From positions 1-64,000 of the forward strand of contig JAAERX010000051.1 of assembly GCA_024229935.1 (NCBI GenBank): a DNA stretch of 64,000 nt, given 5' to 3'. Source of the DNA: Gammaproteobacteria bacterium. Its GTDB lineage: Bacteria; Pseudomonadota; Gammaproteobacteria; Steroidobacterales; GCA-2729495. This document shows positions 23,449-33,271 of this stretch, piece by piece (positions within the stretch are counted from its first letter, which is position 1; every line of letters begins with the position of its first letter). Under the pieces are notes generated by a model. The model was not told the origin of the DNA. It worked only from the letters and a program-made list of their open reading frames with translations, and did not search any database. Position numbers and translations under genes: made by a program.

Positions 23449-23487
23449 AAAAAAGCGGCAAGCTGATTGATCAGCTTGCCGCTTTTT
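23449..23487. terminator. bidirectional terminator between obg and rpsT
   Basis: AAAAAAGCGGCAAGCTGA, a short loop, then TCAGCTTGCCGCTTTTT. The long perfect stem with A and T runs on both sides works for both convergent genes. Confidence 0.93.
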
Positions 23488-23510
23488 AGTATTCAGGGTT
23501 GTGCCTTAAA

Positions 23511-23777
23511 TCAGGAACCGATACTGCGAACGCGTGTGTTAAGACGGCTTTTGGTACGAGCCGCTTTATTCTTGTGAACCAGGCCTTTATTTACCAGAGT
23601 GTCAATTTGTGGCACAGCCTCTTTATAGGCTTTGGCAGCAGCTTCAGCATTGCCTTCTTCGGTGGCTTTTAGAACACTTTTAATGGCTGTACGCATGCGT
23701 GAGCGCAGTGCGACGTTATGCTGGCGATTCTTTTCACCCTGACGGGCGCGTTTTGCTGATTGCTTAGTGTTTGCCAC
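23511..23777 (-). CDS. rpsT: 30S ribosomal protein S20
   Basis: Small-subunit primary binding protein of 16S rRNA. The 88-residue product MANTKQSAKRARQGEKNRQHNVALRSRMRTAIKSV...HKNKAARTKSRLNTRV matches the family in length and sequence. It is transcribed divergently from murJ, the common gammaproteobacterial arrangement. Confidence 0.97.
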   Translation of the reverse strand: MANTKQSAKRARQGEKNRQHNVALRSRMRTAIKSVLKATEEGNAEAAAKAYKEAVPQIDTLVNKGLVHKNKAARTKSRLNTRVRSIGS

Positions 23778-24076
23778 TCGATATTCCTCTGCTTAAGGCG
23801 TCGGGCAAGATGGCCCGAGAGCCGCGCATTCTGGTCATTTGTGCTCCTGATGTCAACAGAATTAGCCACTTGGGGGAGCTGGTAGATGAGAAGCAGCCAC
23901 TTTTTGCTCATTAATTACAGCTCTGGCTGGGGTTTGTATGCCTGAATAGGGTTAAATATAGCTAATTTATTGAGTAATGGATGCATAACGCCGCTAGACT
24001 ATTGCCGCGATGCACCCCTTCATTTGAGGGGCCTTGTTGGCATAATCTGAACTGACCCCGGACCAGACCCGCAAAA

Positions 24077-25705
24077 GTGAATCAGGACTCTCCAGAATCA
24101 AAACCTGACAGCGCCAAACAAAAGGCGCCGGGATTACTGCGCTCGACTGCTGTGGTCAGTTCAATGACATTGTTATCACGGGTGCTAGGTCTGGTTCGTG
24201 ATGTTGTTTTTGCGCGGTTTTTTGGTGCAGGGTTGGTGATGGATGCCTTCTTTGTCGCATTTAAGATACCTAATATATTCAGGCGATTTTTTGCAGAAGG
24301 AGCCTTCTCGCAGTCCTTTGTGCCGGTATTTGCGGAATATGATGAAAAGCGTAGCCGGGAAGAAGTCAAAGAGCTTGTCGACAGAGTATCCGGTACGCTT
24401 GGACTTATCCTGTTTGTTTTTACTGCCGTTGGTGTTATTGCTGCACCTGTATTAATAAGTATTGCTGGCATGGGCTGGCTGTTGAATCCTCAAGCGGATT
24501 CTGCAGCAAAGTTTGACCTTGCGGTTGAAATGCTGCGATACACTTTTCCGTACCTGTTGTTTATCTCATTGACAGCACTGGCAGGTGCTGTACTGAATAC
24601 CTATCAACGTTTTGCTGCTGCGGCTTTTGTGCCGGTTTTGTTGAACCTGGTATTGATTGGCAGTGCTGCCTTTGTTGCGCCTGAATTTGAGCAGCCTGGT
24701 ATTGTTCTTGCAGCAGGTGTGTTTGTGGCAGGTTTGGTGCAGTTACTCTTTATGCTGCCTTCACTGGCTAAAGTGCGTATGTTGCCCAGGCCAAAGTGGG
24801 GTTTGAGTCATGAGGGTGTTCGGCGGATTGCCAAGCTGATGCTGCCGGCAATTTTTGGTTCCTCAGTTGCTCAGATCAATATTCTCTTTGATACCTTGCT
24901 GGCATCCTTTCTTGTTACCGGCAGCATTAGCTGGCTGTATTACTCCGACCGGTTGATGGAGTTTCCTCTTGGTGTATTTGGTATTGCACTGGCGACAGTG
25001 ATGCTGCCAAATCTGTCGCGAGCATATGCTAATCAGTCGCATAAAAATTTTTCTACCATGCTTGACTGGGCATTGCGTATGGTTTTATTGATTGCAGCAC
25101 CCGCTGCTGTGGGCTTGTTTATGCTGGCAGCACCAGCATTGACTACCATCTTTTACGGTGGTCGCTTTGGTGCAGCAGATGTATCTATGGCGTCAATGAG
25201 TCTGATGGCCTATTCCTTTGGCTTGCTTGGTTTTACACTGGTAAAAGTACTGGTGCCTGGTTACTTTTCCCGTCAGGATACAAAGACCCCGGTAAGAATT
25301 GGCATCATCGCCTTATTAACTAATATGGTGCTTAATGTTGTAATCGTAGTGCCGTGGTATCGTGTTGAACTGGTTGGCCCGCATGCTGGGCTGGCAATCG
25401 CAACATCGATCAGTGCATTTATCAATGCAGGTTTGCTTTACCGGGGATTGCGTCGTAAGGGTGTGCTGGTGCATTCAGCTGGTTGGGGGCGTTTCTTGAT
25501 AAGGGTTGTGCTCGCCTGTGCAGTTATGGCGATGCTGTTAAATTATTTTGTGCCACCGGCGGTTGTTTGGTTGGAAGCAAGTTTCTGGCAGACCTGTTAC
25601 TGGCTGGTTGCAGCCGTTCTGGGTGGGGCAGTGGCCTATCTGGGCGTGCTGTTTGCTACAGGTATCCGGCCAGCTGAATTACGGCTTAAGCCGCCGGTTG
25701 CTTAG
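24077..25705 (+). CDS. murJ: lipid II flippase MurJ
   Basis: Moves the peptidoglycan precursor lipid II across the inner membrane. The 542-residue protein has about 14 hydrophobic segments and the N-terminal signature LLRSTAVVSSMTLLSRVLGLVRDVVFARFFGAG, then ANIFRRFFAEGAFSQSFVPVF, both typical of MurJ/MviN. The start is a GTG at 24077 with a weak ribosome site; the 20-residue polar lead before the first helix is acceptable. It heads the murJ-ribF-ileS-lspA run. Confidence 0.94.
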   Translation: MNQDSPESKPDSAKQKAPGLLRSTAVVSSMTLLSRVLGLVRDVVFARFFGAGLVMDAFFVAFKIPNIFRRFFAEGAFSQSFVPVFAEYDEKRSREEVKELVDRVSGTLGLILFVFTAVGVIAAPVLISIAGMGWLLNPQADSAAKFDLAVEMLRYTFPYLLFISLTALAGAVLNTYQRFAAAAFVPVLLNLVLIGSAAFVAPEFEQPGIVLAAGVFVAGLVQLLFMLPSLAKVRMLPRPKWGLSHEGVRRIAKLMLPAIFGSSVAQINILFDTLLASFLVTGSISWLYYSDRLMEFPLGVFGIALATVMLPNLSRAYANQSHKNFSTMLDWALRMVLLIAAPAAVGLFMLAAPALTTIFYGGRFGAADVSMASMSLMAYSFGLLGFTLVKVLVPGYFSRQDTKTPVRIGIIALLTNMVLNVVIVVPWYRVELVGPHAGLAIATSISAFINAGLLYRGLRRKGVLVHSAGWGRFLIRVVLACAVMAMLLNYFVPPAVVWLEASFWQTCYWLVAAVLGGAVAYLGVLFATGIRPAELRLKPPVA

Positions 25706-25733
25706 GTAATAACTAAATATAAAGTCGAGCAAT

Positions 25734-26681
25734 ATGAAGTTCTTTCGTAACCCCACTTTTCGTCCGCCTGTGCTGGTGCAGGGATGTATTGCTACAGTTG
25801 GTGCATTTGATGGATTACATCTCGGGCACAGATGCATTCTGAAGCGTGTGGTTCAATTATCCCGGCAGCATAATTTACCTGCTCTGGTTTTTTCCTTTGA
25901 ACCCTTGCCGAAAGAGTATTTTAGTCGTGAGCAGCTGCCTGCACGTTTAATGAAGTTCCGGGAGAAATTCCTGGCGCTTGATGAGTTGGGCATAGATGCA
26001 TTTTATTGCCCACGATTTGAACCTGGTCTTGCTGGACTCATGCCTGATGTTTTTATTGATGATCTGTTGGTGAGGTTGCTTAACGTAAAGCATTTAATTA
26101 TTGGGGATGATTTTCAGTTTGGTTATAAGCGTTTGGGTGGTGTTGCAGACCTTGAGCACAAAGGTGCTGAGTATGGCTTTAGTGTAGAGCAGGTTGGTAG
26201 TGTTTTTGAGCAGGGTGGCAGGGTGTCCAGCTCAGTTGTACGCGCAGCATTGGAATCTGGTGATATGGAGCAGGCACGGCAGCTTCTGGGTGGCTGGTAC
26301 AGTATGTCCGGTAAAGTTGTGCAGGGGCAGTTACTGGGGCGGGAACTGGGCATGCCCACGGCAAATGTGAAGCTGAACCGAAAATTGAGCCCGGTACAGG
26401 GCATATTTGCGGTGCGTGTTGGAGGCCTGCAAATTGATGGCCAATCTCAGCCCTGGTTAGATGGTGTGGCCAGTGTAGGGACCCGCCCAACGGTGGGTGG
26501 AACTGAGCCCATACTAGAAGTACACATTTTTGATTTCGATTGGGATATTTACGGTGCGCATATACAGGTAGAATTCGTCGCCAAACTGCGAGATGAAGTG
26601 CATTTTGACGATATTGAAACCTTACGGCAACAGATGTTTATTGATGCTGAGCAGGCTCGCGACATACTTAAAGCCGCATAA
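25734..26681 (+). CDS. ribF: bifunctional riboflavin kinase / FAD synthetase
   Basis: Phosphorylates riboflavin to FMN and adenylylates FMN to FAD. The N-terminal nucleotidyltransferase domain shows TVGAFDGLHLGHRCILKRV and LIIGDDFQFGYKRLGG. The C-terminal kinase domain shows GRELGMPTANVKL and GVASVGTRPTVGG. At 315 residues it is of normal length. It lies 28 bases after murJ and 39 before ileS, as in most gammaproteobacteria. Confidence 0.96.
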   Translation: MKFFRNPTFRPPVLVQGCIATVGAFDGLHLGHRCILKRVVQLSRQHNLPALVFSFEPLPKEYFSREQLPARLMKFREKFLALDELGIDAFYCPRFEPGLAGLMPDVFIDDLLVRLLNVKHLIIGDDFQFGYKRLGGVADLEHKGAEYGFSVEQVGSVFEQGGRVSSSVVRAALESGDMEQARQLLGGWYSMSGKVVQGQLLGRELGMPTANVKLNRKLSPVQGIFAVRVGGLQIDGQSQPWLDGVASVGTRPTVGGTEPILEVHIFDFDWDIYGAHIQVEFVAKLRDEVHFDDIETLRQQMFIDAEQARDILKAA

Positions 26682-26720
26682 GCAAATTACTAATAACAGC
26701 TTATCAGGACCTGAATACAA

Positions 26721-29537
26721 GTGACAGATTACAAGGATACATTGAATTTACCGAGCACAGCTTTCCCGATGCGTGCCAGTCTTGCGCAACGTGAACCAGC
26801 AATGCTGAAATGTTGGTACGAAGAAGACCTCTATGGGCAGATTCGTTCTGTCGCAAAAGGACGCAAGCAATTTGTGCTATTGGATGGGCCTCCGTATGCA
26901 AATGGGCAGATTCACCTTGGTCATGCGGTAAATAAAATTCTTAAAGATATAGTGATCAAGTCACGCACGCTTGCGGGATTTGATGCTCCTTATATACCTG
27001 GCTGGGACTGTCATGGGTTACCAATTGAGCTTCAGGTTGAAAAAAAGAAAGGCAAGGTTGGTACTAAACTAAATGCACGTGAATTCCGGCAGGCTTGTCG
27101 TGACTATGCATTACGCCAGGTAGATAGTCAGCGTAATGACTTTAAACGTTTGGGTGTGCTGGGTGACTGGGATCGCCCATATTTGACTATGGACCCGGGT
27201 TTTGAGGCAGAGCAGGTACGTGGCTTTGCTAAGATTATTGCCAATGGTCATTTACAGCGTGGTTATAAGCCGGTGCACTGGTGCCTTGATTGTGGTTCCG
27301 CCTTAGCTGAGGCAGAGGTTGAGTATGAAGACAAAACCTCCATTGCAATTGATGTTCGCTTCACAGTGTCTGACCCTGCAGAGTTATTTGAACGTGTAGG
27401 TAGTAGCCTGAAGACATTAAATGCTGAGGAAGGTTTATCAGCATCCATACCTATCTGGACCACAACAGCTTGGACTTTACCTGCAAATCAGGCTGTGGCT
27501 CTGGGACCGGAGCTGGGTTATGTGTTGGTGGAAGCCGTTATTAATGAGCAACGTGAATTGCTGGTGCTGGCTGAGGAACTAGCTGAAGAGGCACTGACCC
27601 GATATGAGGCAACAAGTTCGCAGATTCTGGCGGAGTTTAAGGGTGCACTTTTGCATGGGCTGAAATTACAGCATCCCTTTGCAGCACGACAGGTGCCGGT
27701 TATCAATACAGATTTTGTGACGGTTGAAACGGGTACGGGGGCCGTACATATTGCACCCGGACATGGTCAGGATGATTTTGTTGCTGGTGTTGCCAATGAT
27801 TTACCACTGGAGAATCCGGTAGGTGGCAATGGTGTATACCTGCCATCAACAGAGCATTTTTCCGGTCAGCATATCTATAAGGCGGGTAAGGCCATCATTG
27901 AAATGCTAACCGAAAATAATTGCCTGCTGCATGAAAATGCCTTTGTGCATAGTTATCCACATTGCTGGCGGCATAAGACCCCACTAATTTTTCGTGCCAC
28001 CCCACAATGGTTTGTAAGTCTCGAACAGAATGATTTGCGCCGAGATGCCATGCAGTCAATCAATGCGGTGCAGTGGATTCCCGAATGGGGCAAGCAACGT
28101 ATTGAGGCGATGGTTGAAGGTCGTCCGGATTGGTGTATTTCCAGACAACGTACCTGGGGTGTGCCGATTCCATTGTTTATTCATAAAGAAACCGGTGATC
28201 TGCATCCGGATACACCGGCTTTACTGGAAACTGTAGCGCAGCGTGTTGCTGAACATAGTATTGATGCCTGGTTTGAAATGGATCCGGCTGACTTGCTTGG
28301 TGATCAGGCTGATGACTATGACAAGGTTGTTGATACGATGGATGTCTGGATGGATTCTGGCATGGCGCATCATTGTATGGCGGCGAGCCATGAAGAAATT
28401 CCGCAACAGACCGACCTCTACCTGGAAGGTTCTGACCAGCATCGTGGCTGGTTTCAGAGTTCACTACTTACTTCAGTCGCAATGTATGGCCATGCACCTT
28501 ATAAGCAATGCATGACGCATGGCTTCACTGTGGATGAAAAGGGCCACAAGATGTCCAAGTCACTGGGGAATACAATTTCTCCCCAGCAGGTTGTTAATAA
28601 CCTGGGTGCAGATATTCTGCGTTTGTGGGTTGCAGCAACTGATTACAGTGGTGAGATGAGCGCTTCAGATGAAATTCTGAAGCGTATGGCTGATTCTTAT
28701 CGACGCATGCGTAATACAGCTCGGTACCTGTTGGGTAATTTGCACGGCTTTGATCCGGCCACTGATATTTTGCCAGTGGAAGAGCTTGTTGATCTGGATT
28801 GCTGGGCAATACAGCGTGCTGCTGAACTGCAAACTTCGATACTGGCTGCCTATGAAGAATATGCTTTCCATCGGGTTTACCAGGAACTGCATAATTTCTG
28901 CATAGTTGATATGGGTGGTTTTTATCTTGATATTATTAAAGACCGTCTCTATACAACGGCTGTGGATGGCCATGCGCGGCGTTCTGCGCAGACGGCTATG
29001 TACCATATTGCTGAGGCAATGGTACGCTGGCTTGCACCAATACTCAGTTTTACGGCTGAAGAGATCTGGAGTGAGTTGCCAGGTGAACGCGCTGACTCGG
29101 TCTTGCTTACTACCTACACTGACCTGGATATCTCAATAAAGACCAGTGTGGACTGGCAACAACTGCTTGAAGTACGCACCGTCGTTGATAAGGCTCTTGA
29201 AGCATTGCGAGATGCAGGCACTATTGGTTCGCCACTGGAAGCCGTAGTGACTGTATATGCTGATGGTTCTTTACAGGCCACCCTTGAGCAACTTGGTGAT
29301 GAATTGCGTTTTGTATTTATCACGTCTGATGCATCAGTTAAGCCGCTTTCTGAGGCAGGTAATGATGCCCTTGAGGGTGAAGGTTTCAAAGTGACAGTTG
29401 ATGCAAGCACACATGAAAAATGTATACGCTGCTGGCATCGCCGTGAGGATGTCGGCAGTGTGAGTGGCCATGAGGAAATTTGTGGTCGTTGTGCAAGTAA
29501 TGTTGAAGGGTCAGGTGAACAGCGTGCCTTCGCATAA
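26721..29537 (+). CDS. ileS: isoleucyl-tRNA synthetase
   Basis: Charges tRNA-Ile. The 938-residue enzyme carries the class I signatures HLGH (in [16 protein letters not shown]) and KMSKS (in [12 protein letters not shown]), a CP1 editing domain with [16 protein letters not shown], and a C-terminal zinc site ([13 protein letters not shown]...CGRCASNV). It starts with GTG at 26721. It is located between ribF and lspA. Confidence 0.97.
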   Translation: MTDYKDTLNLPSTAFPMRASLAQREPAMLKCWYEEDLYGQIRSVAKGRKQFVLLDGPPYANGQIHLGHAVNKILKDIVIKSRTLAGFDAPYIPGWDCHGLPIELQVEKKKGKVGTKLNAREFRQACRDYALRQVDSQRNDFKRLGVLGDWDRPYLTMDPGFEAEQVRGFAKIIANGHLQRGYKPVHWCLDCGSALAEAEVEYEDKTSIAIDVRFTVSDPAELFERVGSSLKTLNAEEGLSASIPIWTTTAWTLPANQAVALGPELGYVLVEAVINEQRELLVLAEELAEEALTRYEATSSQILAEFKGALLHGLKLQHPFAARQVPVINTDFVTVETGTGAVHIAPGHGQDDFVAGVANDLPLENPVGGNGVYLPSTEHFSGQHIYKAGKAIIEMLTENNCLLHENAFVHSYPHCWRHKTPLIFRATPQWFVSLEQNDLRRDAMQSINAVQWIPEWGKQRIEAMVEGRPDWCISRQRTWGVPIPLFIHKETGDLHPDTPALLETVAQRVAEHSIDAWFEMDPADLLGDQADDYDKVVDTMDVWMDSGMAHHCMAASHEEIPQQTDLYLEGSDQHRGWFQSSLLTSVAMYGHAPYKQCMTHGFTVDEKGHKMSKSLGNTISPQQVVNNLGADILRLWVAATDYSGEMSASDEILKRMADSYRRMRNTARYLLGNLHGFDPATDILPVEELVDLDCWAIQRAAELQTSILAAYEEYAFHRVYQELHNFCIVDMGGFYLDIIKDRLYTTAVDGHARRSAQTAMYHIAEAMVRWLAPILSFTAEEIWSELPGERADSVLLTTYTDLDISIKTSVDWQQLLEVRTVVDKALEALRDAGTIGSPLEAVVTVYADGSLQATLEQLGDELRFVFITSDASVKPLSEAGNDALEGEGFKVTVDASTHEKCIRCWHRREDVGSVSGHEEICGRCASNVEGSGEQRAFA

Positions 29538-29570
29538 TTGGCACATGAACATTCAGGGAGTAGCAAAGTT

Positions 29571-30098
29571 GTGAGTGCAGATTTAAGCATGAGACAGCCC
29601 GCAATTGCAGGCCTTGCTTCATTGCGCTGGTTGATTATTTCCTTTGTTGTGGTTATTGCTGATCAGGTCAGCAAGTGGCTTATCATTACGAATATGGATG
29701 AGTTTCAGCGTATTTATCTGATGCCATATTTTGATCTGGTGCGTTATCACAATACCGGGGCGGCATTTAGTTTATTTGCTGATGCTGGTGGTTGGCAGCA
29801 CTGGTTCTTTACTGGTATTGCCTTTGTAGTAAGTGTCGGCATACTTTGGTACCTGTGGTCATTACCTGCGCGGGGTTGCCGGACTCTGGCCACCGGACTT
29901 GCACTGGTGTTGGGTGGTGCTATTGGGAATGTAATAGATCGGCTTGTGCATGGCCATGTTGTCGATTTTTTACTTGTTTATTACAAGGAATGGGCGTGGC
30001 CTGCATTTAATGTGGCGGACAGTGCCATCACGGTGGGTGTCACGTTGATCATTATTGATAGCCTGTTCTTCGAGCGGCATCGTAAACAGGCTGATTAA
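29571..30098 (+). CDS. lspA: lipoprotein signal peptidase
   Basis: Aspartyl peptidase that removes the signal peptide from prolipoproteins after diacylglyceryl transfer. Four membrane helices are visible. The catalytic aspartates are in GNVIDRLVHGHVVDF and FNVADSAI. In-frame starts exist at 29538 (TTG, adjoining the ileS stop), 29571 (GTG) and 29589 (ATG). I chose the GTG because GGGAG lies about ten bases before it, giving 175 residues, close to the usual ~165-170. It closes the murJ-ribF-ileS-lspA block. The pilin operon converges on it with an 18-base gap. The ispH gene that often follows lspA is absent. Confidence 0.92.
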   Translation: MSADLSMRQPAIAGLASLRWLIISFVVVIADQVSKWLIITNMDEFQRIYLMPYFDLVRYHNTGAAFSLFADAGGWQHWFFTGIAFVVSVGILWYLWSLPARGCRTLATGLALVLGGAIGNVIDRLVHGHVVDFLLVYYKEWAWPAFNVADSAITVGVTLIIIDSLFFERHRKQAD

Positions 30099-30116
30099 CA
30101 GCTTTGTATTTTCAGG

Positions 30117-30596
30117 TTAGGTCTTCCAGCAGTGTTGGGTTGAGTTGTTACCTGTAAATGTTTCTGCCCAGCGTCGCCCGGTAGCATCAATTCCAAATAA
30201 CCAGCAGCGGGCATCATCTTTTTGTAAGCCATCGCTTTTAACGGTTGCAGTTGCACTAAAGCCGCCAGCTATCAGCCTGGTTTCCAGATTGTAGTAACCT
30301 GTAAGGCTGCTGCTTAAGCCAAGTCCGGCTGGTGGGCTAAGCGCCAGTTCATCATTACGTGCGTAGCGGTGTTGCTGTAAATAAAACTGCTCTTGTTTTG
30401 TAGCAAGTTGGGTAAGAGTAGTAGTTGCATAGTGACGTCGGGCTGCAGTCAGTAGCTGTTGCCATCCAGGCAGTGCAAAGCTGATGATTATGATGAGGAT
30501 GGTCATAGTGATGAGTAGGTCAATAAGACTGTAGCCCTGGAGGTTCCAGCCCTGGGTGTTCGATATACATAGGCTTTCGGTGTTGGCCTTATGCAT
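30117..30596 (-). CDS. type IV pilin-like minor pilin (PilE-type)
   Basis: Last gene of the minor-pilin operon, overlapping the stop codon of the PilX-like gene (ATGCATAA). The 159-residue prepilin has a 21-residue leader ending LQG, then YSLIDLLITMTILIIIISFALPGWQQ, the N-terminal helix of type IV pilins. Position 5 of the mature protein is aspartate rather than the nearly invariant glutamate. The globular part contains RRHYATTTLTQLATKQEQFYLQQHRYA, as in PilE-like minor pilins, and two cysteines near the end (DARCWLFG, TQHCWKT) probably form the usual disulfide loop. An upstream start at 30641 would only lengthen the leader. Confidence 0.85.
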   Translation of the reverse strand: MHKANTESLCISNTQGWNLQGYSLIDLLITMTILIIIISFALPGWQQLLTAARRHYATTTLTQLATKQEQFYLQQHRYARNDELALSPPAGLGLSSSLTGYYNLETRLIAGGFSATATVKSDGLQKDDARCWLFGIDATGRRWAETFTGNNSTQHCWKT

Positions 30597-31095
30597 CCCC
30601 AAAAACTGTCCAGTAGCTTGGTATTGGGGCTGCCTCTGCATTTATACAGTTCTCACCTGTGCATAGTTCTCGGCATATATAAAAGCCCTGTATGTGGGTG
30701 CGTGTAGCGCCCATGCCTGCAATACCAGTGGCATAAATCTCATAATGCTGACGTTCACCAACAGTAAATAAGGGGCAGTGGCCATCATTGCCGGTGGCTT
30801 TAATTGTTATATCTATACTGTGATCTGGAAGGGTGGGTTGTGTAATCGGGATTGTTACAGGCAGGCTTAATGGCAGGTTTTCAGGTTGTGTTCTGGCAAA
30901 GGCAAGAGCTGTTAATACTCCACGCTCTGCCAGATGGAAGGCCCGACTAAAATTTTGTGCAGATATACCAAGTCGAGCTTCTGTTGTTGCAGAGCGTAGT
31001 GCATTTATTGCAAGTATGTTGAGTATGCCTGTCAGTATCAGGCAGATGGGTAAAGTGGAGCCCTGATGTTGCCTTTTATTTCTTGGATGCCGCAT
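30589..31095 (-). CDS. pilX: PilX-like minor pilin
   Basis: A 168-residue pilus-assembly protein. A short basic leader (RHPRNKRQHQG) precedes STLPICLILTGILNILAINALRSATTEARLGISAQNFSRAFHLAERGV, the PilX N-terminal pattern of one hydrophobic helix followed by an A..AE..L segment. Glu5 is absent, which is normal for PilX-type proteins. Four cysteines occur in the C-terminal half. It lies between pilW (three bases upstream) and the PilE-like gene (overlap), so one transcript is certain in practice. Confidence 0.8.
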   Translation of the reverse strand: MRHPRNKRQHQGSTLPICLILTGILNILAINALRSATTEARLGISAQNFSRAFHLAERGVLTALAFARTQPENLPLSLPVTIPITQPTLPDHSIDITIKATGNDGHCPLFTVGERQHYEIYATGIAGMGATRTHIQGFYICRELCTGENCINAEAAPIPSYWTVFGDA

Positions 31096-31098
31096 AAC

Positions 31099-32016
31099 TC
31101 AGGCATCCACCTGGTTACGTAACCATATAGTGCGTTCGGCATTGATACGTCGATAACTACTTTTTGGTTTATCGGCTGAACCACGTTCTGGGTCTTTATG
31201 CCCGGGTTCCGGCAGCATTGATCGCATTAGTAACAAAAGCCGGACAGCAAGAATATTGCCGCTATCTTCATTTCCCGGCTCAACAAAACCATCAATGATG
31301 CCGTCATCATCCCGGTCAACTCCCAGCAGCACCTGTAAGTCTTCTACACCGGGCATGATTTCCTGATTTTGCATCAGGCCATTATTTATAAGTGCGTAAC
31401 GACGTAATGCGGGGAGGCTGCCTTCTGATGAATGTTTATCAACGTACCAGGCATGTATATTGACATCATAGACAGGCAGGTTCAGGTCTGTTTCAGGCAT
31501 TACACCATCATTAAATAAGGTGCCGTTTATATAACTGGTTTGTAGTTGTATGGTATTGATGCGGGCTTCAGTAGGCATGGGGCTGGCGTGCCTCAGAGTG
31601 AGTGTATCTGCACCCGTCATGGCTGTTCCGTATGGTGGGCAAGGCAGTGTATAAGTATTATTACTGGCAGTTACCGGAATATCAGGTTGCAAAGCCCAGT
31701 TGCTGACATCATTACCGGAACAATGTGCTGTTACTGAATCAGGCACGGTAAGTGCTAAGCCATTGCTGTGTAGCCCCCAGAAACCTGTGAGTAGCAGGTC
31801 TGTTTCCATAGCGACCAATGCAAATGCAGCGCGTTCTTCAAGTGAAGCAATATTTTCAACGGTAATGAGTGCACTGCGTGCGTATACAAATAGCTTAAGT
31901 GCACCTGCTATAAGCAGTGTGCCTATTGCAACCGCTATCATTAGTTCTGTTAGTGAAAACCCACAGGCATGGGTTTTTATGGCATCAGTTTTTATTTTTT
32001 CCGGCTGATTATGCAC
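31099..32016 (-). CDS. pilW: PilW-like minor pilin
   Basis: A 305-residue prepilin. The leader ends THACG, followed by FSLTELMIAVAIGTLLIAGALKLFVYARSAL, a standard class III signal with Glu5. The large C-terminal domain contains GVEDLQVLLGVDRDDDGIIDGFV, the segment that recurs in PilW proteins, where the aspartate-rich stretch may bind calcium. It is three bases from pilX and four from pilV. It acts in priming type IV pilus assembly (family knowledge). Confidence 0.87.
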   Translation of the reverse strand: MHNQPEKIKTDAIKTHACGFSLTELMIAVAIGTLLIAGALKLFVYARSALITVENIASLEERAAFALVAMETDLLLTGFWGLHSNGLALTVPDSVTAHCSGNDVSNWALQPDIPVTASNNTYTLPCPPYGTAMTGADTLTLRHASPMPTEARINTIQLQTSYINGTLFNDGVMPETDLNLPVYDVNIHAWYVDKHSSEGSLPALRRYALINNGLMQNQEIMPGVEDLQVLLGVDRDDDGIIDGFVEPGNEDSGNILAVRLLLLMRSMLPEPGHKDPERGSADKPKSSYRRINAERTIWLRNQVDA

Positions 32017-32019
32017 TGG

Positions 32020-32529
32020 CTATACCGTTTCCAGTTGTAATGCGTATTTTAGTTTTTGCCCGTTTTGGTGTGACCATGTGATCAGGATGTTGGTCTTGGT
32101 ACTGGATCCATTACTGGTATTGTTGCTATCTATAGCAATATGCCCGTCTGGTAATTGCTGATATGCAAGTTGTTGCCAGTTGTATAGGTTGGTTGCCAGC
32201 CATTCTCCGGGTGTGCAAATATACTGTCTGCTGCATTCAATTTTTTTAGGTGTTGGTGGGTTAATAAGTCTGTTGTGAGGTATGTTTTTGAGTACCTCAC
32301 TGATATTAGCTGCAAGCCTGATGGCGCGTTGTTGATGCACCAGGTTGCCTAAAGTGGCAATGCTTTCAGCAAACATGACAGTTGCTGCAAGCACGCCTAT
32401 AGAGAGAATAACCATGGTAATGAGTACTTCTATTAGCGTAGACCCCAGGCAATATGATGAGTGACCTGTGGGATGCTTTATTAAAAGTATTGGATTACTG
32501 GTCTGATTATTGATTTTTGAATGAGTCAT
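32020..32529 (-). CDS. pilV: PilV-like minor pilin
   Basis: A 169-residue prepilin. The leader of about 31 residues (unusually long) ends YCLG, followed by STLIEVLITMVILSIGVLAATVMFAESIATLGNLVHQQRAIRLAANISEVL, the PilV pattern. I start it at the ATG at 32529; an earlier in-frame start at 32706 lies inside the fimT gene and is unlikely. It follows fimT by 25 bases and precedes pilW by three. Confidence 0.85.
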   Translation of the reverse strand: MTHSKINNQTSNPILLIKHPTGHSSYCLGSTLIEVLITMVILSIGVLAATVMFAESIATLGNLVHQQRAIRLAANISEVLKNIPHNRLINPPTPKKIECSRQYICTPGEWLATNLYNWQQLAYQQLPDGHIAIDSNNTSNGSSTKTNILITWSHQNGQKLKYALQLETV

Positions 32530-32554
32530 GAGATTAATAGGCGGGTTAATTTTC

Positions 32555-33133
32555 TTAACTACTGGCAGTGCAGGTAAGCGTTTGGCCTCTGGAATCCTTG
32601 CTGCTGGTACGTGGTTTGCCTGTGTAGCTGACAATAATGGCTTTAGCGCTTTGTGACCCTCGTTGGTCGCAATAGACCAGCGTTCCATTTGTTGAACGTT
32701 TGCCAAATGGGCGCATGATAAATGCGTGTCGGTTGGAGGATATATTTAGCGGCCTAACCGACTCGTGGACTTCAAGTAAGGTTTCCCCGGGGTCCTTTTG
32801 AGGTGGATTGTCCTGATCCAGATTGGCAAATATTAGCCATCCGTCATGCCAGCTGCTGTTAGCTGTACATTGCTTACCGTTAGTACTTTTGCATACGGCA
32901 ATTTCTGTGCCTTTTACACGTGATATTTGTCGTGCTGAATGAAATGAGTGCACTAAACTGTTGACATGGCTATTCATTCTGGTTTCAGCCAGAAGTGTTG
33001 AAAGGCCGGAAACTGAGCTGGTAATGAGTATTGAGGTCACTGCCAGGCCAATTAATAGCTCTATAAGCGTCATGCCGGCATGAGGGGTTGAGGGTTCTAA
33101 GCGCTCTATTGGCTCTGGCAATTGTATTTTCAT
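32555..33133 (-). CDS. fimT: FimT/GspH-like minor pilin
   Basis: First gene of the minor-pilin operon. The 192-residue prepilin has a leader ending HAG, then MTLIELLIGLAVTSILITSSVSGLSTLLAETRMNSHVNSLVHSFHSARQIS, as in FimT/FimU. The GspH-type C-terminal domain includes AVCKSTNGKQCTANSSWHDGWLIF. FimT proteins of some gammaproteobacteria bind DNA during natural transformation; whether this one does is unknown. The operon order fimT-pilV-pilW-pilX-pilE is standard, but the adhesin gene pilY1 that usually sits between pilX and pilE is missing. Confidence 0.88.
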   Translation of the reverse strand: MKIQLPEPIERLEPSTPHAGMTLIELLIGLAVTSILITSSVSGLSTLLAETRMNSHVNSLVHSFHSARQISRVKGTEIAVCKSTNGKQCTANSSWHDGWLIFANLDQDNPPQKDPGETLLEVHESVRPLNISSNRHAFIMRPFGKRSTNGTLVYCDQRGSQSAKAIIVSYTGKPRTSSKDSRGQTLTCTASS

Positions 33134-33271
33134 GCATACAAATTGCCTGATAGAGAAAAGGTAGGCTATCTGTTTTTGTAGTTATTGCAGCCAGAAATGT
33201 ATAGGTTATTTTTATTTACACTCTTCTCTCGGAGAGGCTAGAATAAACCGCAGTTATCGCTGGGGGTGAAC

